Shown piece after piece: positions 54,313 through 62,330 of a stretch of 64,000 nt of DNA. The translations under genes and the position numbers were made by a program. Origin of the DNA: DAOMNO01 sp035443885 (GTDB lineage: Bacteria; Planctomycetota; Phycisphaerae; Phycisphaerales; SM1A02). The notes beneath the pieces are model-generated. The model was given only the letters and a program-made list of their open reading frames with translations, did no database searches and was not told the origin of the DNA. Within the stretch, counting starts at the first letter, position 1, and each line of letters begins with the position of its first letter. The stretch is taken from positions 1 through 64,000 of the forward strand of contig DAOMNO010000006.1 in NCBI GenBank assembly GCA_035443885.1, read 5' to 3'.

Positions 54313-54351
54313 GTGTACCTCAAGTACACCTCAAGTGTACCGCAAGTCAAC
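54313..54351. promoter_or_regulatory. Putative TetR operator: three alternating half-sites with 11-bp period
   Basis: GTGTAC (54313), GTACAC (54324) and GTGTAC (54335) are each separated by CTCAA, and a degenerate fourth unit (GTCAAC, 54346) follows CGCAA. Each adjacent pair forms a perfect inverted repeat, and the whole is a near-tandem 11-bp repeat, about one helical turn. It sits between tetR and the methyltransferase gene. Binding of the local TetR is inference. Confidence 0.6.
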
Positions 54352-54424
54352 TTTCCAGCAGCGGAGTGAGTTGTAGGCTTTGCCGACATTCGTGTTGACA
54401 CACTCCTTTGGAAAGGGAACCACC

Positions 54425-55285
54425 ATGCAATCTTCATCAGTTCGATTAAACGGGCCTGTTGTTCACAACGGGACATTCACAGGCGCTGGCGTGCCGCTGC
54501 CAGCGCGTATCGCGGCCTTCGCCTACGGCGTATTCGCCTATGCCGTGTTCTTCGGCACCTATCTGTACGCCATTGGCTTCGTCGGGAACTTCCTCGTCCC
54601 GAGGAGTATTGACGGAACACCTGAGCGGTCCTTCGGCATGGCACTGCTCATCAACGCGCTGCTTCTTGGTTTGTTCGCGGTTCAGCACAGCGTGATGGCG
54701 CGGCCGACCTTCAAACGTGCTTGGACGAAGATCGTGCCGGTCCCCGTTGAGCGTAGCACGTACACGCTTTTCTCCAGCCTCGCGCTGATTGTGCTCTTCA
54801 TGTTCTGGCAACCAATGGGCGGCGTGATCTGGGATATTGAGAGCCAGCCCGTGCGGATCGCATTGCATATCGCGTGCGCATTCGGCTGGGGTCTCGTGCT
54901 TGTCTCTACATTCCTCATCAATCACTTCGATCTCTTTGGTCTTCGGCAAGTCTGGGTGTATCTGCTCGGCCGCGAGTACCGCTTCCTGCGGTTCACGACC
55001 CCCGGCCCGTACAAACTGGTTCGGCATCCGTTGTATCTCGGCTGGCTCTTCGCTTTCTGGGCCACGCCGACCATGACCATGGCGCATCTTGTTTTCGCAG
55101 TGGCGACGACTGCATACATCCTCATCGCCATTCAGTTTGAGGAGCGCAATCTCGTCGAAGCGTACGGTGAGGCCTATGCGTCGTACCGCAAGCGTGTGCC
55201 GATGATCGTGCCGGTGCCGGGTCGAGGCCTGACCAAGGATGAGGCTGCGGAACTTGCAGCGGCAGAAGCACCGCAGATCGTCTGA
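54425..55285 (+). CDS. mddA: NnrU/isoprenylcysteine-methyltransferase-like membrane protein, probable methanethiol S-methyltransferase
   Basis: A 286-residue membrane protein with about six helices and the motif YKLVRHPLYLGWLFAFWA, which binds S-adenosylmethionine in this superfamily. FWATPTMTMAHLVFAV and IAIQFEERNLVEAYGEAYAS match the pattern I associate with MddA, which methylates methanethiol to dimethyl sulfide. The superfamily also includes NnrU and phospholipid methyltransferases, so the substrate is probable rather than sure. ATG at 54425 has AAGGG just upstream. Likely regulated by the divergent TetR. Confidence 0.75.
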   Translation: MQSSSVRLNGPVVHNGTFTGAGVPLPARIAAFAYGVFAYAVFFGTYLYAIGFVGNFLVPRSIDGTPERSFGMALLINALLLGLFAVQHSVMARPTFKRAWTKIVPVPVERSTYTLFSSLALIVLFMFWQPMGGVIWDIESQPVRIALHIACAFGWGLVLVSTFLINHFDLFGLRQVWVYLLGREYRFLRFTTPGPYKLVRHPLYLGWLFAFWATPTMTMAHLVFAVATTAYILIAIQFEERNLVEAYGEAYASYRKRVPMIVPVPGRGLTKDEAAELAAAEAPQIV

Positions 55286-55298
55286 AGTCCTTTTCCGT

Positions 55299-55330
55299 GC
55301 GGCGCGGGCGGCTGGTTCTGCCCGCGCCGC
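55299..55330 (+). terminator. G+C-rich perfect hairpin after the methyltransferase gene
   Basis: An 11-bp perfect stem (55299-55309 with 55320-55330) with a 10-base loop lies 14 bases after the stop codon. Only ATCTTGG follows, so it could be a weak terminator or an mRNA 3' stabiliser. Confidence 0.5.
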
Positions 55331-55384
55331 ATCTTGGGGTGGCTCAACCTCACGACATTCTTCGTACTGCGAAAGGGACGAATC

Positions 55385-55501
55385 ATGGGATCGCGATGGG
55401 TCAAACGTGCCGGTGCGGCGGGCTTTCTGTTTTTCTTTGTGAAGGGTCTGGTCTGGCTCGCCATCCTTGCGGCAGCGGGGTTTGGGCTGATGGACGTGTG
55501 A
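55385..55501 (+). CDS. 38-residue single-helix membrane peptide
   Basis: A short open frame with a good ribosome binding site (AAAGGGA, about 8 bases before the ATG). It encodes a basic N-terminus (MGSRWVKRAG) and then a hydrophobic stretch of about 25 residues (FLFFFVKGLVWLAILA and following), ending LMDV. The one-helix layout with a Lys-Gly inside resembles small bacterial membrane peptides of unknown role. It lies between the methyltransferase hairpin and guaA. Too short for statistical support, but start signal and composition favour translation. Confidence 0.6.
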   Translation: MGSRWVKRAGAAGFLFFFVKGLVWLAILAAAGFGLMDV

Positions 55502-55588
55502 GAAAATGCGGTGTACCGGGGTGGCTGCGGGCGACGCCTTGAACGAGTGCTACACTATCCGCTTTCCCCCAGCGGAACTCACGCAGCC

Positions 55589-57199
55589 ATGACCACACTT
55601 GCCAAACCCGGCTCGGCGGCTTCGATTGCCGCTCAACCTGCGCCGCACTTGACGCTGCCTCACTCCGAAGTCATTCCGATTCTTGATTTCGGCAGCCAAT
55701 ACGCACAGCTCATCGCCCGGCGGGTGCGCGAAGCAGGCGCGTTCAGTGTACTCATGGCTCCAAGTGTGTCTTATGAAGAGTTGGCGGCGCTCAAACCGAA
55801 GGGCGTGATTCTGTCCGGCGGCCCTTCAAGCGTGAAGGAAGCTGGCGCGCCGAAGTGCGATCCACGCATTTTTGAACTTGGCGTGCCAGTGCTCGGCATC
55901 TGCTATGGCATGCAACTGGGTTGCCAACTGCTCGGCAGTGATGTGGACAAGGCCAAAGCACGCGAATACGGCAGGGCGAAGCTCGAAATCAAGAACGCTT
56001 CCGATTTGTTCAAGGGCGTTCCCGCGCAGACGACGGTGTGGATGAGTCATGGCGATCAGGTGCTCGGCCTTGCGGAGCAGTTCGATACGCTCGCATCCAC
56101 GCCCACATGCCCCTTCGCTTCGGTACGGCACAAGAATCTGCCGTTCTATGGATTGCAGTTTCACCCCGAAGTCACGCACACGCCGCACGGCGTGGACATG
56201 CTGCGAAACTTCCTTTACGAAATCTGCAAGTGCTCCGGCACGTGGCGCATGGCCGACTTCATGCAGGTTGAATGTGAGCGCATTCGTCAATGGGTCGGGC
56301 GCGATCGGGTCATCTGTGGACTGAGCGGCGGCGTAGATTCATCCGTCGTTGCCGCTTTGCTTGCGAAGGCGATCGGCGAGCAGCTTACCTGCATCTTCGT
56401 GGATAATGGTTTGTTGCGCAAGAATGAACGCGATCTGGTTGAAACGACATTTCGCGATCACTTCGATATCGACCTGCGCGTCATCGACGCATCGAAGGAG
56501 TTCCTCAGCGACCTCAAAGACGTTACTGATCCACAGGAAAAACGAAGGCGAATAGGTCATCGGTTCATCGATGTCTTCAAGAACGCAGCGAAACAGATCG
56601 GCGAAGTCAAGTACCTTGCGCAGGGCACGTTGTATCCAGACGTAATTGAGTCTGGCCATGGTTACGCAGGTCAGTCGGCCAATATCAAGCTGCATCACAA
56701 CGTGGGCGGTTTGCCTGCGGAGTTGGGGTTTGAACTCATCGAGCCGCTTCGTGATCTTTTCAAGGACGAAGTGCGCCAGCTTGGTGAAGTGCTTGGCTTG
56801 CCTTCGCATATTGTGTGGCGCCACCCATTCCCCGGTCCAGGGTTGGCCGTGCGCATCATTGGCGCCATTACGCCTGAGAAGCTGGACTTGCTTCGCGATT
56901 GCGATGAGATTCTGCTTGAAGAAATCGTTGCAAGCAATCACTACCGCACGACTAATCAGGTCTTCGCCGTACTCCTGCCGGTCCAATCCGTGGGGGTAAT
57001 GGGTGATGGCCGGAGCTACGAATCAGTCGTGGCGGTGCGAGCGGTGGAGACGCAGGACTTCATGACGGCGGATTGGGCACGTTTGCCTTACGACGTGCTG
57101 GCGACGATCAGCAACCGCATCATCAATGAAGTGAAGGGCGTCAACCGGGTGGTCTATGACATTTCAAGCAAGCCGCCCGCGACGATTGAGTGGGAATGA
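55589..57199 (+). CDS. guaA: GMP synthase (glutamine-hydrolysing)
   Basis: GuaA converts XMP to GMP using glutamine and ATP. The class I amidotransferase domain has PILDFGSQYAQLIARRVRE, the nucleophile in VLGICYGMQLGCQLLG and the His/Glu pair in GLQFHPEVTHT. The ATP-pyrophosphatase domain has ICGLSGGVDSSVVAALLAKA and YLAQGTLYPDVIESG. The dimerisation domain ends with KPPATIEWE, the invariant C-terminus. ATG at 55589 is used; about 30 residues precede the conserved region. Its stop lies 9 bases from the convergent PIN-TRAM gene. Confidence 0.97.
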   Translation: MTTLAKPGSAASIAAQPAPHLTLPHSEVIPILDFGSQYAQLIARRVREAGAFSVLMAPSVSYEELAALKPKGVILSGGPSSVKEAGAPKCDPRIFELGVPVLGICYGMQLGCQLLGSDVDKAKAREYGRAKLEIKNASDLFKGVPAQTTVWMSHGDQVLGLAEQFDTLASTPTCPFASVRHKNLPFYGLQFHPEVTHTPHGVDMLRNFLYEICKCSGTWRMADFMQVECERIRQWVGRDRVICGLSGGVDSSVVAALLAKAIGEQLTCIFVDNGLLRKNERDLVETTFRDHFDIDLRVIDASKEFLSDLKDVTDPQEKRRRIGHRFIDVFKNAAKQIGEVKYLAQGTLYPDVIESGHGYAGQSANIKLHHNVGGLPAELGFELIEPLRDLFKDEVRQLGEVLGLPSHIVWRHPFPGPGLAVRIIGAITPEKLDLLRDCDEILLEEIVASNHYRTTNQVFAVLLPVQSVGVMGDGRSYESVVAVRAVETQDFMTADWARLPYDVLATISNRIINEVKGVNRVVYDISSKPPATIEWE

Positions 57200-57208
57200 A
57201 ACGACCGC

Positions 57209-58588
57209 TTACCGCCGCGGATTGCGGCGAGTCGCATCCGGCCGGTCGCCCCGTGACGGGCGATCCGTTGAGCGCGGCTGGTTTGTTGCAGCACGAGCGA
57301 TATGGGCTGCAGCAGAGGCATGGCCGTGGCTGTCTTCGGTCATACGACCGAAGATCATGCGGCCAGCGCTGGTCTGGAGCGAGTTCGTGACGATGAGCGA
57401 AACGCTTTCGCCGATGTGGCCTGCTGCATTCTCCACCACGACCATCGTGCCGTCCGGCATATAGCCGACGCCCTGCGTGGGGCCTTCGCCCGGCTTGACG
57501 ATCTCAATGACCAGCGTTTCGCCAGGGATGGCCTGACTCTTCAGCGTGTTTGCAAGGTCGTTGATGTTGAGCACGGTAACGCCCTGAATCTGCGCCACCT
57601 TGTTCAGGTTGTAATCTGTCGTCAGGATGCGAAGGCTCTGCTCCTTGGCAAGCTCAAGCAGCATGTGGTCAACCGAACGGCCGGAGATATCCGACTGGTC
57701 GATGGAAATGTCGATCGCAGGATTTTCCTGCAGTTTGCCGACGAGGGTGAGGCCGCGCCGACCGCGGGCACGCTTCAGTTTGTCGCCTGAATCGGATAGC
57801 TGCTGCAGCTCTTCGATCACGAAGCTGGGAACAATCAGCGGCGCATCAATGAAGCCGGTCGATGCAAAGTTCTCAATGCGACCGTCGATCAGCACTGAGG
57901 TATCCAGCAGTAAGGGACGCACGCCGCGCACCTGCTTCGCGAACTCGACATATGGAATGACAAGGCGGAAATCGTCTTTGGTGGTGATGACGACCGAGAC
58001 GGAGAGGTAGCACAGCACAATGGCGATGACGACCTTGATGAGGTTCTGATACATGCCCATGCGGCCGTCCGTAAGGTCCCATGCTTCCGCAAGCACGTTG
58101 ATGAGTGCACCGATGGCGAGCGCGACCAGCAGACCTGCACAGATACCCAGATATACCGCGACCACTGTCGTCAGCCTCTTATGAGGCGTCATGGCGTCGA
58201 TGAGCAGCACCAGAATGCCCAATGCGGTTGCACCGATGAACACGCCGACAGCAGTCGCGAAATCAAAATCCTGTGGTCTGACCGCTTCACTGGCGAATGT
58301 GCCGACCGTCAATGCGACCAGCACGATGAGAAACAGAACCCGCAGGATGCGGAGAAGGAGAGCTTGCGATTGCCGCTCTTTCGCGGTGCGGATGGACGGC
58401 GGCTCGAATGCAAACTCGCGCTGTGTAGGGATGAACACGGGCGTCTCTTCGCCCGAGACAGATTCACTGCTGTGGCGATGCATGTCCGGTGCATCCGCTT
58501 GCTCACGAGGAACAGAAAGTCGTTCGTGGCCGCCCGGCATGCCCGTCGATGTGTCATCGTTTTGGGCTGAATCTCGCTCGTTCATCAC
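57209..58588 (-). CDS. Membrane-anchored PIN-TRAM domain protein (YacL-like)
   Basis: The architecture is that of YacL. It has four membrane helices (about 74-95, 105-125, 140-165, 185-205), a PIN nuclease-like domain starting LLLDTSVLIDGRIENFASTG, with acidic residues also in EELQQLSDSG and ILTTDYNLNKVAQ, and then a TRAM domain (GETLVIEIVKPGEGPTQGVG to SAGRMIFGR). N- and C-terminal tails of about 60 and 30 residues are polar extras. RNA binding or cleavage is expected from the domains, but no target is known. It is convergent with guaA and divergent from the SRP RNA gene. Confidence 0.9.
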   Translation of the reverse strand: MMNERDSAQNDDTSTGMPGGHERLSVPREQADAPDMHRHSSESVSGEETPVFIPTQREFAFEPPSIRTAKERQSQALLLRILRVLFLIVLVALTVGTFASEAVRPQDFDFATAVGVFIGATALGILVLLIDAMTPHKRLTTVVAVYLGICAGLLVALAIGALINVLAEAWDLTDGRMGMYQNLIKVVIAIVLCYLSVSVVITTKDDFRLVIPYVEFAKQVRGVRPLLLDTSVLIDGRIENFASTGFIDAPLIVPSFVIEELQQLSDSGDKLKRARGRRGLTLVGKLQENPAIDISIDQSDISGRSVDHMLLELAKEQSLRILTTDYNLNKVAQIQGVTVLNINDLANTLKSQAIPGETLVIEIVKPGEGPTQGVGYMPDGTMVVVENAAGHIGESVSLIVTNSLQTSAGRMIFGRMTEDSHGHASAAAHIARAATNQPRSTDRPSRGDRPDATRRNPRR

Positions 58589-58629
58589 CTAGAGTGTACC
58601 ACATGCTTGTGAGCCGCTAAGATGCGGTC

Positions 58630-58770
58630 CTACTTCGGTGGCGAGGAAGGCGGCCGGGCCCGCTGGACGGGCGGCCCGTGAACCTGGTCAGGGCTTGACC
58701 GCAGCAGCCATAAGCGGCGTTGTCCGAGCCTGCGGTGTCCTGGCCGTCCTCCCCGCCCCCGGAGCAGGTG
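58630..58770 (+). ncRNA. ffs: Signal recognition particle RNA (4.5S type)
   Basis: The conserved domain IV is visible: CCTGGTCAGGGC (58684 on), a loop with TTGA, then GCAGCAGCC and ATAAGCGG. An outer helix pairs 58636-58655 with 58742-58762 (17 of 20 pairs by hand), which defines the approximate ends. The place just upstream of dnaX-ybaB-recR is where the gene sits in many bacteria. A TAAGAT at 58618-58623 could be the -10 element. The apical sequence departs from the usual GGAA-tetraloop form, and the RNA is a little longer than the E. coli one. Ends are uncertain by about 10 bases. Confidence 0.85.
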
Positions 58771-58849
58771 CAAGGCGTGAGAATCAAGTACCCATGTCAC
58801 GCCGAGACTATTGAGATGGGGTTAGGAGTTTGAGGCTTGTAATCCAGCC

Positions 58850-60574
58850 ATGCCGCGCAAGACCGATGTAAAGCCACAGGCAGTCAGTGCCCCGCCCGCA
58901 GCGGGTTATACAGTGCTTGCGCGCCGGTATCGCTCGCGAGATTTCGCTGAGCTGGTCGGGCAGGAGCCGATTGCTCGAACGCTTCAGAATGCCATCGCAA
59001 CAGGGCGGACGGCGCACGCTTACTTATTCTGCGGTACCCGCGGCGTGGGCAAGACCTCAATGGCGCGCATTTTCGCCAAGGCCCTGAACGTTTCACCCGA
59101 TCTGGCGCAGGCCGAGGAAATCGGCAAGGCGATTCTTCGAGGTGACGACCTCGATGTGATTGAGATCGACGGCGCTTCCAATCGCGGCATCAACGAAGCT
59201 CGTGATCTGATTGCCAACGCAGGCATTTCTCCCGCGCGCTGTCGGTACAAGATTTACATCATCGACGAAGTTCACGCGCTGACAAAAGATGCCTTCAATG
59301 CGCTGCTGAAGCTGATGGAAGAGCCACCGTCGCATGTCAAGTTCATCTTGTGCACGACGGAAGCCAATAAGGTGCCTGCGACGATTCAGAGTCGCTGCCA
59401 GCGATTCGATTTCCGCCCGTTGCCCACCGCGAAGATCGCTGAGCAGCTTCGCATGATTTTGCGAGAGGAAGGGATCGACGCGAAGGATGAAATCGTCATT
59501 CGCATCGCTCAACTCGGCAATGGCTCCATGCGCGATGCGCTGAGTCTGCTGGATCGCCTGCTTGCAGCGGGAGAGAAGGAACTGACCGCGGAACTGCTGG
59601 AGCAGATGCTTGGCCTGCCGGATCATGCGCTGGTTGCTTCGATCGTCGATGCGTTCATCAGCGACGATCCGAAGCTTGCGCTGGAGCGAGGCGAAGGGCT
59701 GCTGCGAACGGGCACGACGGTCGAGCAGGCGATGGAACTGCTTGCGGACCACCTTCGCTCCCTTTTGGTGATTGCCTCCTGCGGCGAAGATACCGATATT
59801 GTGGAAATGTCCGCGGAATCCAAGCGAGCTGCGGCGGCGCAAGCTGCTCAGTTTGATGCGGCTGGTTTGGTTCACTTGATAGCCATCTGCGACGCAGTCG
59901 GGCGGAACTCCCGTCAGTCTGCTGCAAGCCGCGCATTGTTTGATGCAGCGCTGGTTCGAATGGCCATGAGCGAGCGTTATGCGGATGTGGCGACGCTCCT
60001 GCGTGAAGGTGTGGCTGCAAGCGGGCAGGACGCTGCAAAAAAAAAAGCAGTGATCGACGCTTCGCCTCGGCCAACACCTCGTGAGGCGCTTCCGGTAAGG
60101 CGTTCTGATGGCGTGGAGACGGCCGTGTCTGTTGCAATCAGTGGTGCGGAGACCACGATTGAGTCCAAACCGAGCGTGGTCAGTGACGAAGAGCTTTGGG
60201 ACCGCGTGCTGCAATACGCATCTCGTTCAATGGGGGCACGCGCCAAGCTGGAAGACCTTGTCTTTGAGTCGTTTGACGGCCGGACCGTGAGACTCTCACT
60301 TGATGAACGAGGCGCAAGTCGGGCACGATTTCTGATATCGCAAGTCGATCAACTGATCGATCTGGTGCGCGCTGCAACCGGCCGAAGTGTTCGTATTGAG
60401 CTTGATACAGGTATGAACGCTGCCGCTGCATCATCCGACTCAACTGCCGCGCCGGAAGCCAAGTCGATTCCAGTCGTTCAGCGGGCCATGGAGCTTTTTG
60501 ATGCCGTTGTGATTGATGTGCAGGACACCACCCAAGTGAGGCCCGCAGGAGCCGCGAGAGATCGCGGGGTTTGA
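58850..60574 (+). CDS. dnaX: DNA polymerase III subunit gamma/tau, lacking the zinc module
   Basis: DnaX is the clamp-loader ATPase. Walker A is CGTRGVGKTSMAR (about 61-73), Walker B YIIDEVHAL, sensor FILCTTEANKVPATIQSRCQ. In most bacteria four cysteines bind zinc between the ALNC segment and IEIDAASN. Here ALNVSPDLAQAEEIGKAI runs straight to VIEIDGASNRG with no cysteine, so the zinc module is gone. A run of ten A at 60037-60046 interrupts the gene just after domain III and may produce a short gamma form. The tau-specific C-terminal part is about 175 residues. It is followed by ybaB one base later. Confidence 0.95.
   Translation: MPRKTDVKPQAVSAPPAAGYTVLARRYRSRDFAELVGQEPIARTLQNAIATGRTAHAYLFCGTRGVGKTSMARIFAKALNVSPDLAQAEEIGKAILRGDDLDVIEIDGASNRGINEARDLIANAGISPARCRYKIYIIDEVHALTKDAFNALLKLMEEPPSHVKFILCTTEANKVPATIQSRCQRFDFRPLPTAKIAEQLRMILREEGIDAKDEIVIRIAQLGNGSMRDALSLLDRLLAAGEKELTAELLEQMLGLPDHALVASIVDAFISDDPKLALERGEGLLRTGTTVEQAMELLADHLRSLLVIASCGEDTDIVEMSAESKRAAAAQAAQFDAAGLVHLIAICDAVGRNSRQSAASRALFDAALVRMAMSERYADVATLLREGVAASGQDAAKKKAVIDASPRPTPREALPVRRSDGVETAVSVAISGAETTIESKPSVVSDEELWDRVLQYASRSMGARAKLEDLVFESFDGRTVRLSLDERGASRARFLISQVDQLIDLVRAATGRSVRIELDTGMNAAAASSDSTAAPEAKSIPVVQRAMELFDAVVIDVQDTTQVRPAGAARDRGV
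60037..60046 (+). other. A10 slippery run in dnaX (possible programmed slippage or frameshift)
   Basis: Codons 396-399 read GCA AAA AAA AAA. If one A is gained or the ribosome shifts -1, the new frame meets TGA after 12 codons; if one A is lost, the next codons are AAG CAG TGA. Either way a product of about 400-411 residues results, the size of a gamma subunit. Known precedents are ribosomal frameshifting in E. coli dnaX and transcriptional slippage on A9 in Thermus dnaX. Confidence 0.6.
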
Positions 60575-60575
60575 G

Positions 60576-60953
60576 ATGTTTGATGCGCTGAAGGGAATGG
60601 CAAGCCTCGCAGGTCTGATGAAAGACTTGCCCAAGATCAAGGCTCGCCTGGCTGAAGTGAAGGATCGCCTTGGCGAGGTGAAGGTCAGCGCTGAAACAGG
60701 CGGCGGCGCGGTGAAGGCCACGGCCAACGGGCTGATGCGGGTTGTTTCACTCGAAATCAACCCTGCGTTGATGGCAACGCTTGTGGATGCGTCGAACGAA
60801 GACGACCGTGCGATGGCGCAAGACCTTGTTGTCGGCGCGGTCAATGCAGCACTCGCACGAGCGCGAGAGCGCGCAGAGCAGGAGATGTCTGAAGCTGCAA
60901 GCGAACTTGGACTGCCGATCCCGCCGGGCGGCCTCGGTGGCATGATGACCTAG
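60576..60953 (+). CDS. ybaB: YbaB/EbfC-family nucleoid-associated protein
   Basis: A small (125-residue) dimeric DNA-binding protein. It starts MFDALKGMASLAGLMKDLPK, where the family has a shorter M-F-x-x-M-x-Q-x-q-x-m pattern. VSAETGGGAVKATANGLMRVVSLEINPAL is the conserved core strand-turn-strand, and DLVVGAVNAALARARERAEQEM is the C-terminal helix. It is coupled to dnaX with one base between stop and start, and recR follows 71 bases later, the conserved dnaX-ybaB-recR order. Confidence 0.94.
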   Translation: MFDALKGMASLAGLMKDLPKIKARLAEVKDRLGEVKVSAETGGGAVKATANGLMRVVSLEINPALMATLVDASNEDDRAMAQDLVVGAVNAALARARERAEQEMSEAASELGLPIPPGGLGGMMT

Positions 60954-61024
60954 CATCGTGCGGCGCAATCTCATCTCAAGTTGAATTTTGATTACCAACA
61001 TCCCGCATAAGACTCAAGGCGCCT

Positions 61025-61645
61025 ATGTCCGCCAACCCTGAACCAGTCGAGCGCATGATTGAAGAGTTCTGCAAACTGCCCGGCATCGGGCGTCGCAGTG
61101 CTGAACGAATGGCCTTTCATGTGCTGAAAGCAACTCGCGAGGATGCCATGCGCCTGAGCCAGGCTATTGCAGATGTGAAGCAGCGTGTGCGGTACTGTTC
61201 CGTCTGCTACAACCTGACAGATGTCGATCCATGCCGCATTTGCACTCATCCCGCCCGTGATGCGTCGCTGGTGCTGGTCGTGGAGCAGGCGCGTGATCTC
61301 ATCAGCCTTGAGCAGACAGGCATGTTCAAGGGTGTTTATCACGTGTTGATGGGTCGTCTTGATCCGCTGCATGGCGTGGAACCTGCTGATCTGACGATCC
61401 AGCACTTGCTCGACAGGGTGGAGAATCCGTCAGTGAACTCGCGAGGCGAAAAGGTTGCGGAAGTCATTCTCGGCCTGAATCCCAACATGGAAGGGGACAG
61501 CACCGCGCTGTATCTCTCCGATCAACTGCATAAGCGTGGCGTCAAAGTAACACGGTTAGCGCGAGGCCTTCCTGCGGGTTCGCAACTTGAGTACGCCAGC
61601 AAGGCGGTACTCGCCGACGCAATTCAGGGGCGGCAGAGCTTGTAG
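61025..61645 (+). CDS. recR: Recombination protein RecR
   Basis: RecR works with RecO and RecF to load RecA at gaps. The helix-hairpin-helix is in EEFCKLPGIGRRSAERMAFHVL. The zinc finger has four cysteines in YCSVCYNLTDVDPCRIC. The Toprim domain starts LVLVVEQARDLISLEQTG and contains VILGLNPNMEGDSTALYLS. VTRLARGLPAGSQLEYAS is the conserved C-terminal block. Length 206 residues is normal. Confidence 0.96.
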   Translation: MSANPEPVERMIEEFCKLPGIGRRSAERMAFHVLKATREDAMRLSQAIADVKQRVRYCSVCYNLTDVDPCRICTHPARDASLVLVVEQARDLISLEQTGMFKGVYHVLMGRLDPLHGVEPADLTIQHLLDRVENPSVNSRGEKVAEVILGLNPNMEGDSTALYLSDQLHKRGVKVTRLARGLPAGSQLEYASKAVLADAIQGRQSL

Positions 61646-61662
61646 TGCCGGCTCGTGGTCAC

Positions 61663-62175
61663 TCACCATTCGCCCGCGTAGGAACTGCTGTATCCAGCGC
61701 CGTTTCGCAGGGCGAGTTGAAAGAGACGCTTGGCGATCTGTCTCAGGTGAAGTGCATCATGCGCTGCCCAGGAGACAAGCAGATCACCTGCCCGCATCGA
61801 ACCAAGTCTTGGATGCTTTTTCGTCGCGTTCCAGTCCGGTGTATTGAGGCTTCGTAGCCATGTGACTGACCTCTGGCGTTCACGTACGAAGCGCATCACA
61901 GTTTCAGTGGGATCATGTTCGTTGTATCGCCTCTCAACGGCTGCATGCGGCGGGTCGATTGAAGGCCAATCAAGCGAGGGGTCGCGAAGCGCCAGTTCCA
62001 GACGGCAGCGAAAATCTTCGACCTCCTCGTCGGCAAGATGGCAAAGAATTTCCAGAATCGACCAGGCGCCGTCGGGCGGCTTCCATTGAAAATCTTCTCG
62101 TGATAATGATGCCACCAGTGCAGAAACGCTCTCGCCGAAGCGAGCCATACCGTCGATCAGGCGTGGTGCATCCAT
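61663..62175 (-). CDS. DinB/YfiT-family protein
   Basis: A 170-residue four-helix protein. The likely metal ligands are His in GAWSILEILCHLADEEVEDF and two in WAAHDALHLRQIAKRL, giving the H-x3-H spacing of the last helix typical of the YfiT/DinB_2 group. DGAWSILEILCHLAD is a close match to the DinB_2 consensus. Function is unknown; relatives include metal-dependent hydrolase-like and thiol transferase proteins. It is convergent with recR and divergent from rpoN. Confidence 0.88.
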   Translation of the reverse strand: MDAPRLIDGMARFGESVSALVASLSREDFQWKPPDGAWSILEILCHLADEEVEDFRCRLELALRDPSLDWPSIDPPHAAVERRYNEHDPTETVMRFVRERQRSVTWLRSLNTPDWNATKKHPRLGSMRAGDLLVSWAAHDALHLRQIAKRLFQLALRNGAGYSSSYAGEW

Positions 62176-62330
62176 GACGTCATCCTAACTCGCTCTCGGA
62201 ATCATTTCACACATACGAGGTGAGAGCGGATTTTGCCGATAGAATCGGGGAGAGGAGCCGGTTGCCAGAGAGCATCTGTCTGTGGACAGTGTTCTGCCCG
62301 CTCAAGTACTTCGCAGTTAGCACCATCCCA

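Noticed and set aside
54313..54351. Short tandem repeat considered as a CRISPR or phage attachment site
   Set aside because: Units are only 11 bases, there are no spacers, cas genes or integrase nearby, and half-site symmetry fits an operator.
58589..58629. Possible tRNA gene in the gap between the PIN-TRAM gene and dnaX
   Set aside because: No T-loop (GGTTCRANYCC) or acceptor stem was found; the structured part of the gap fits SRP RNA instead.
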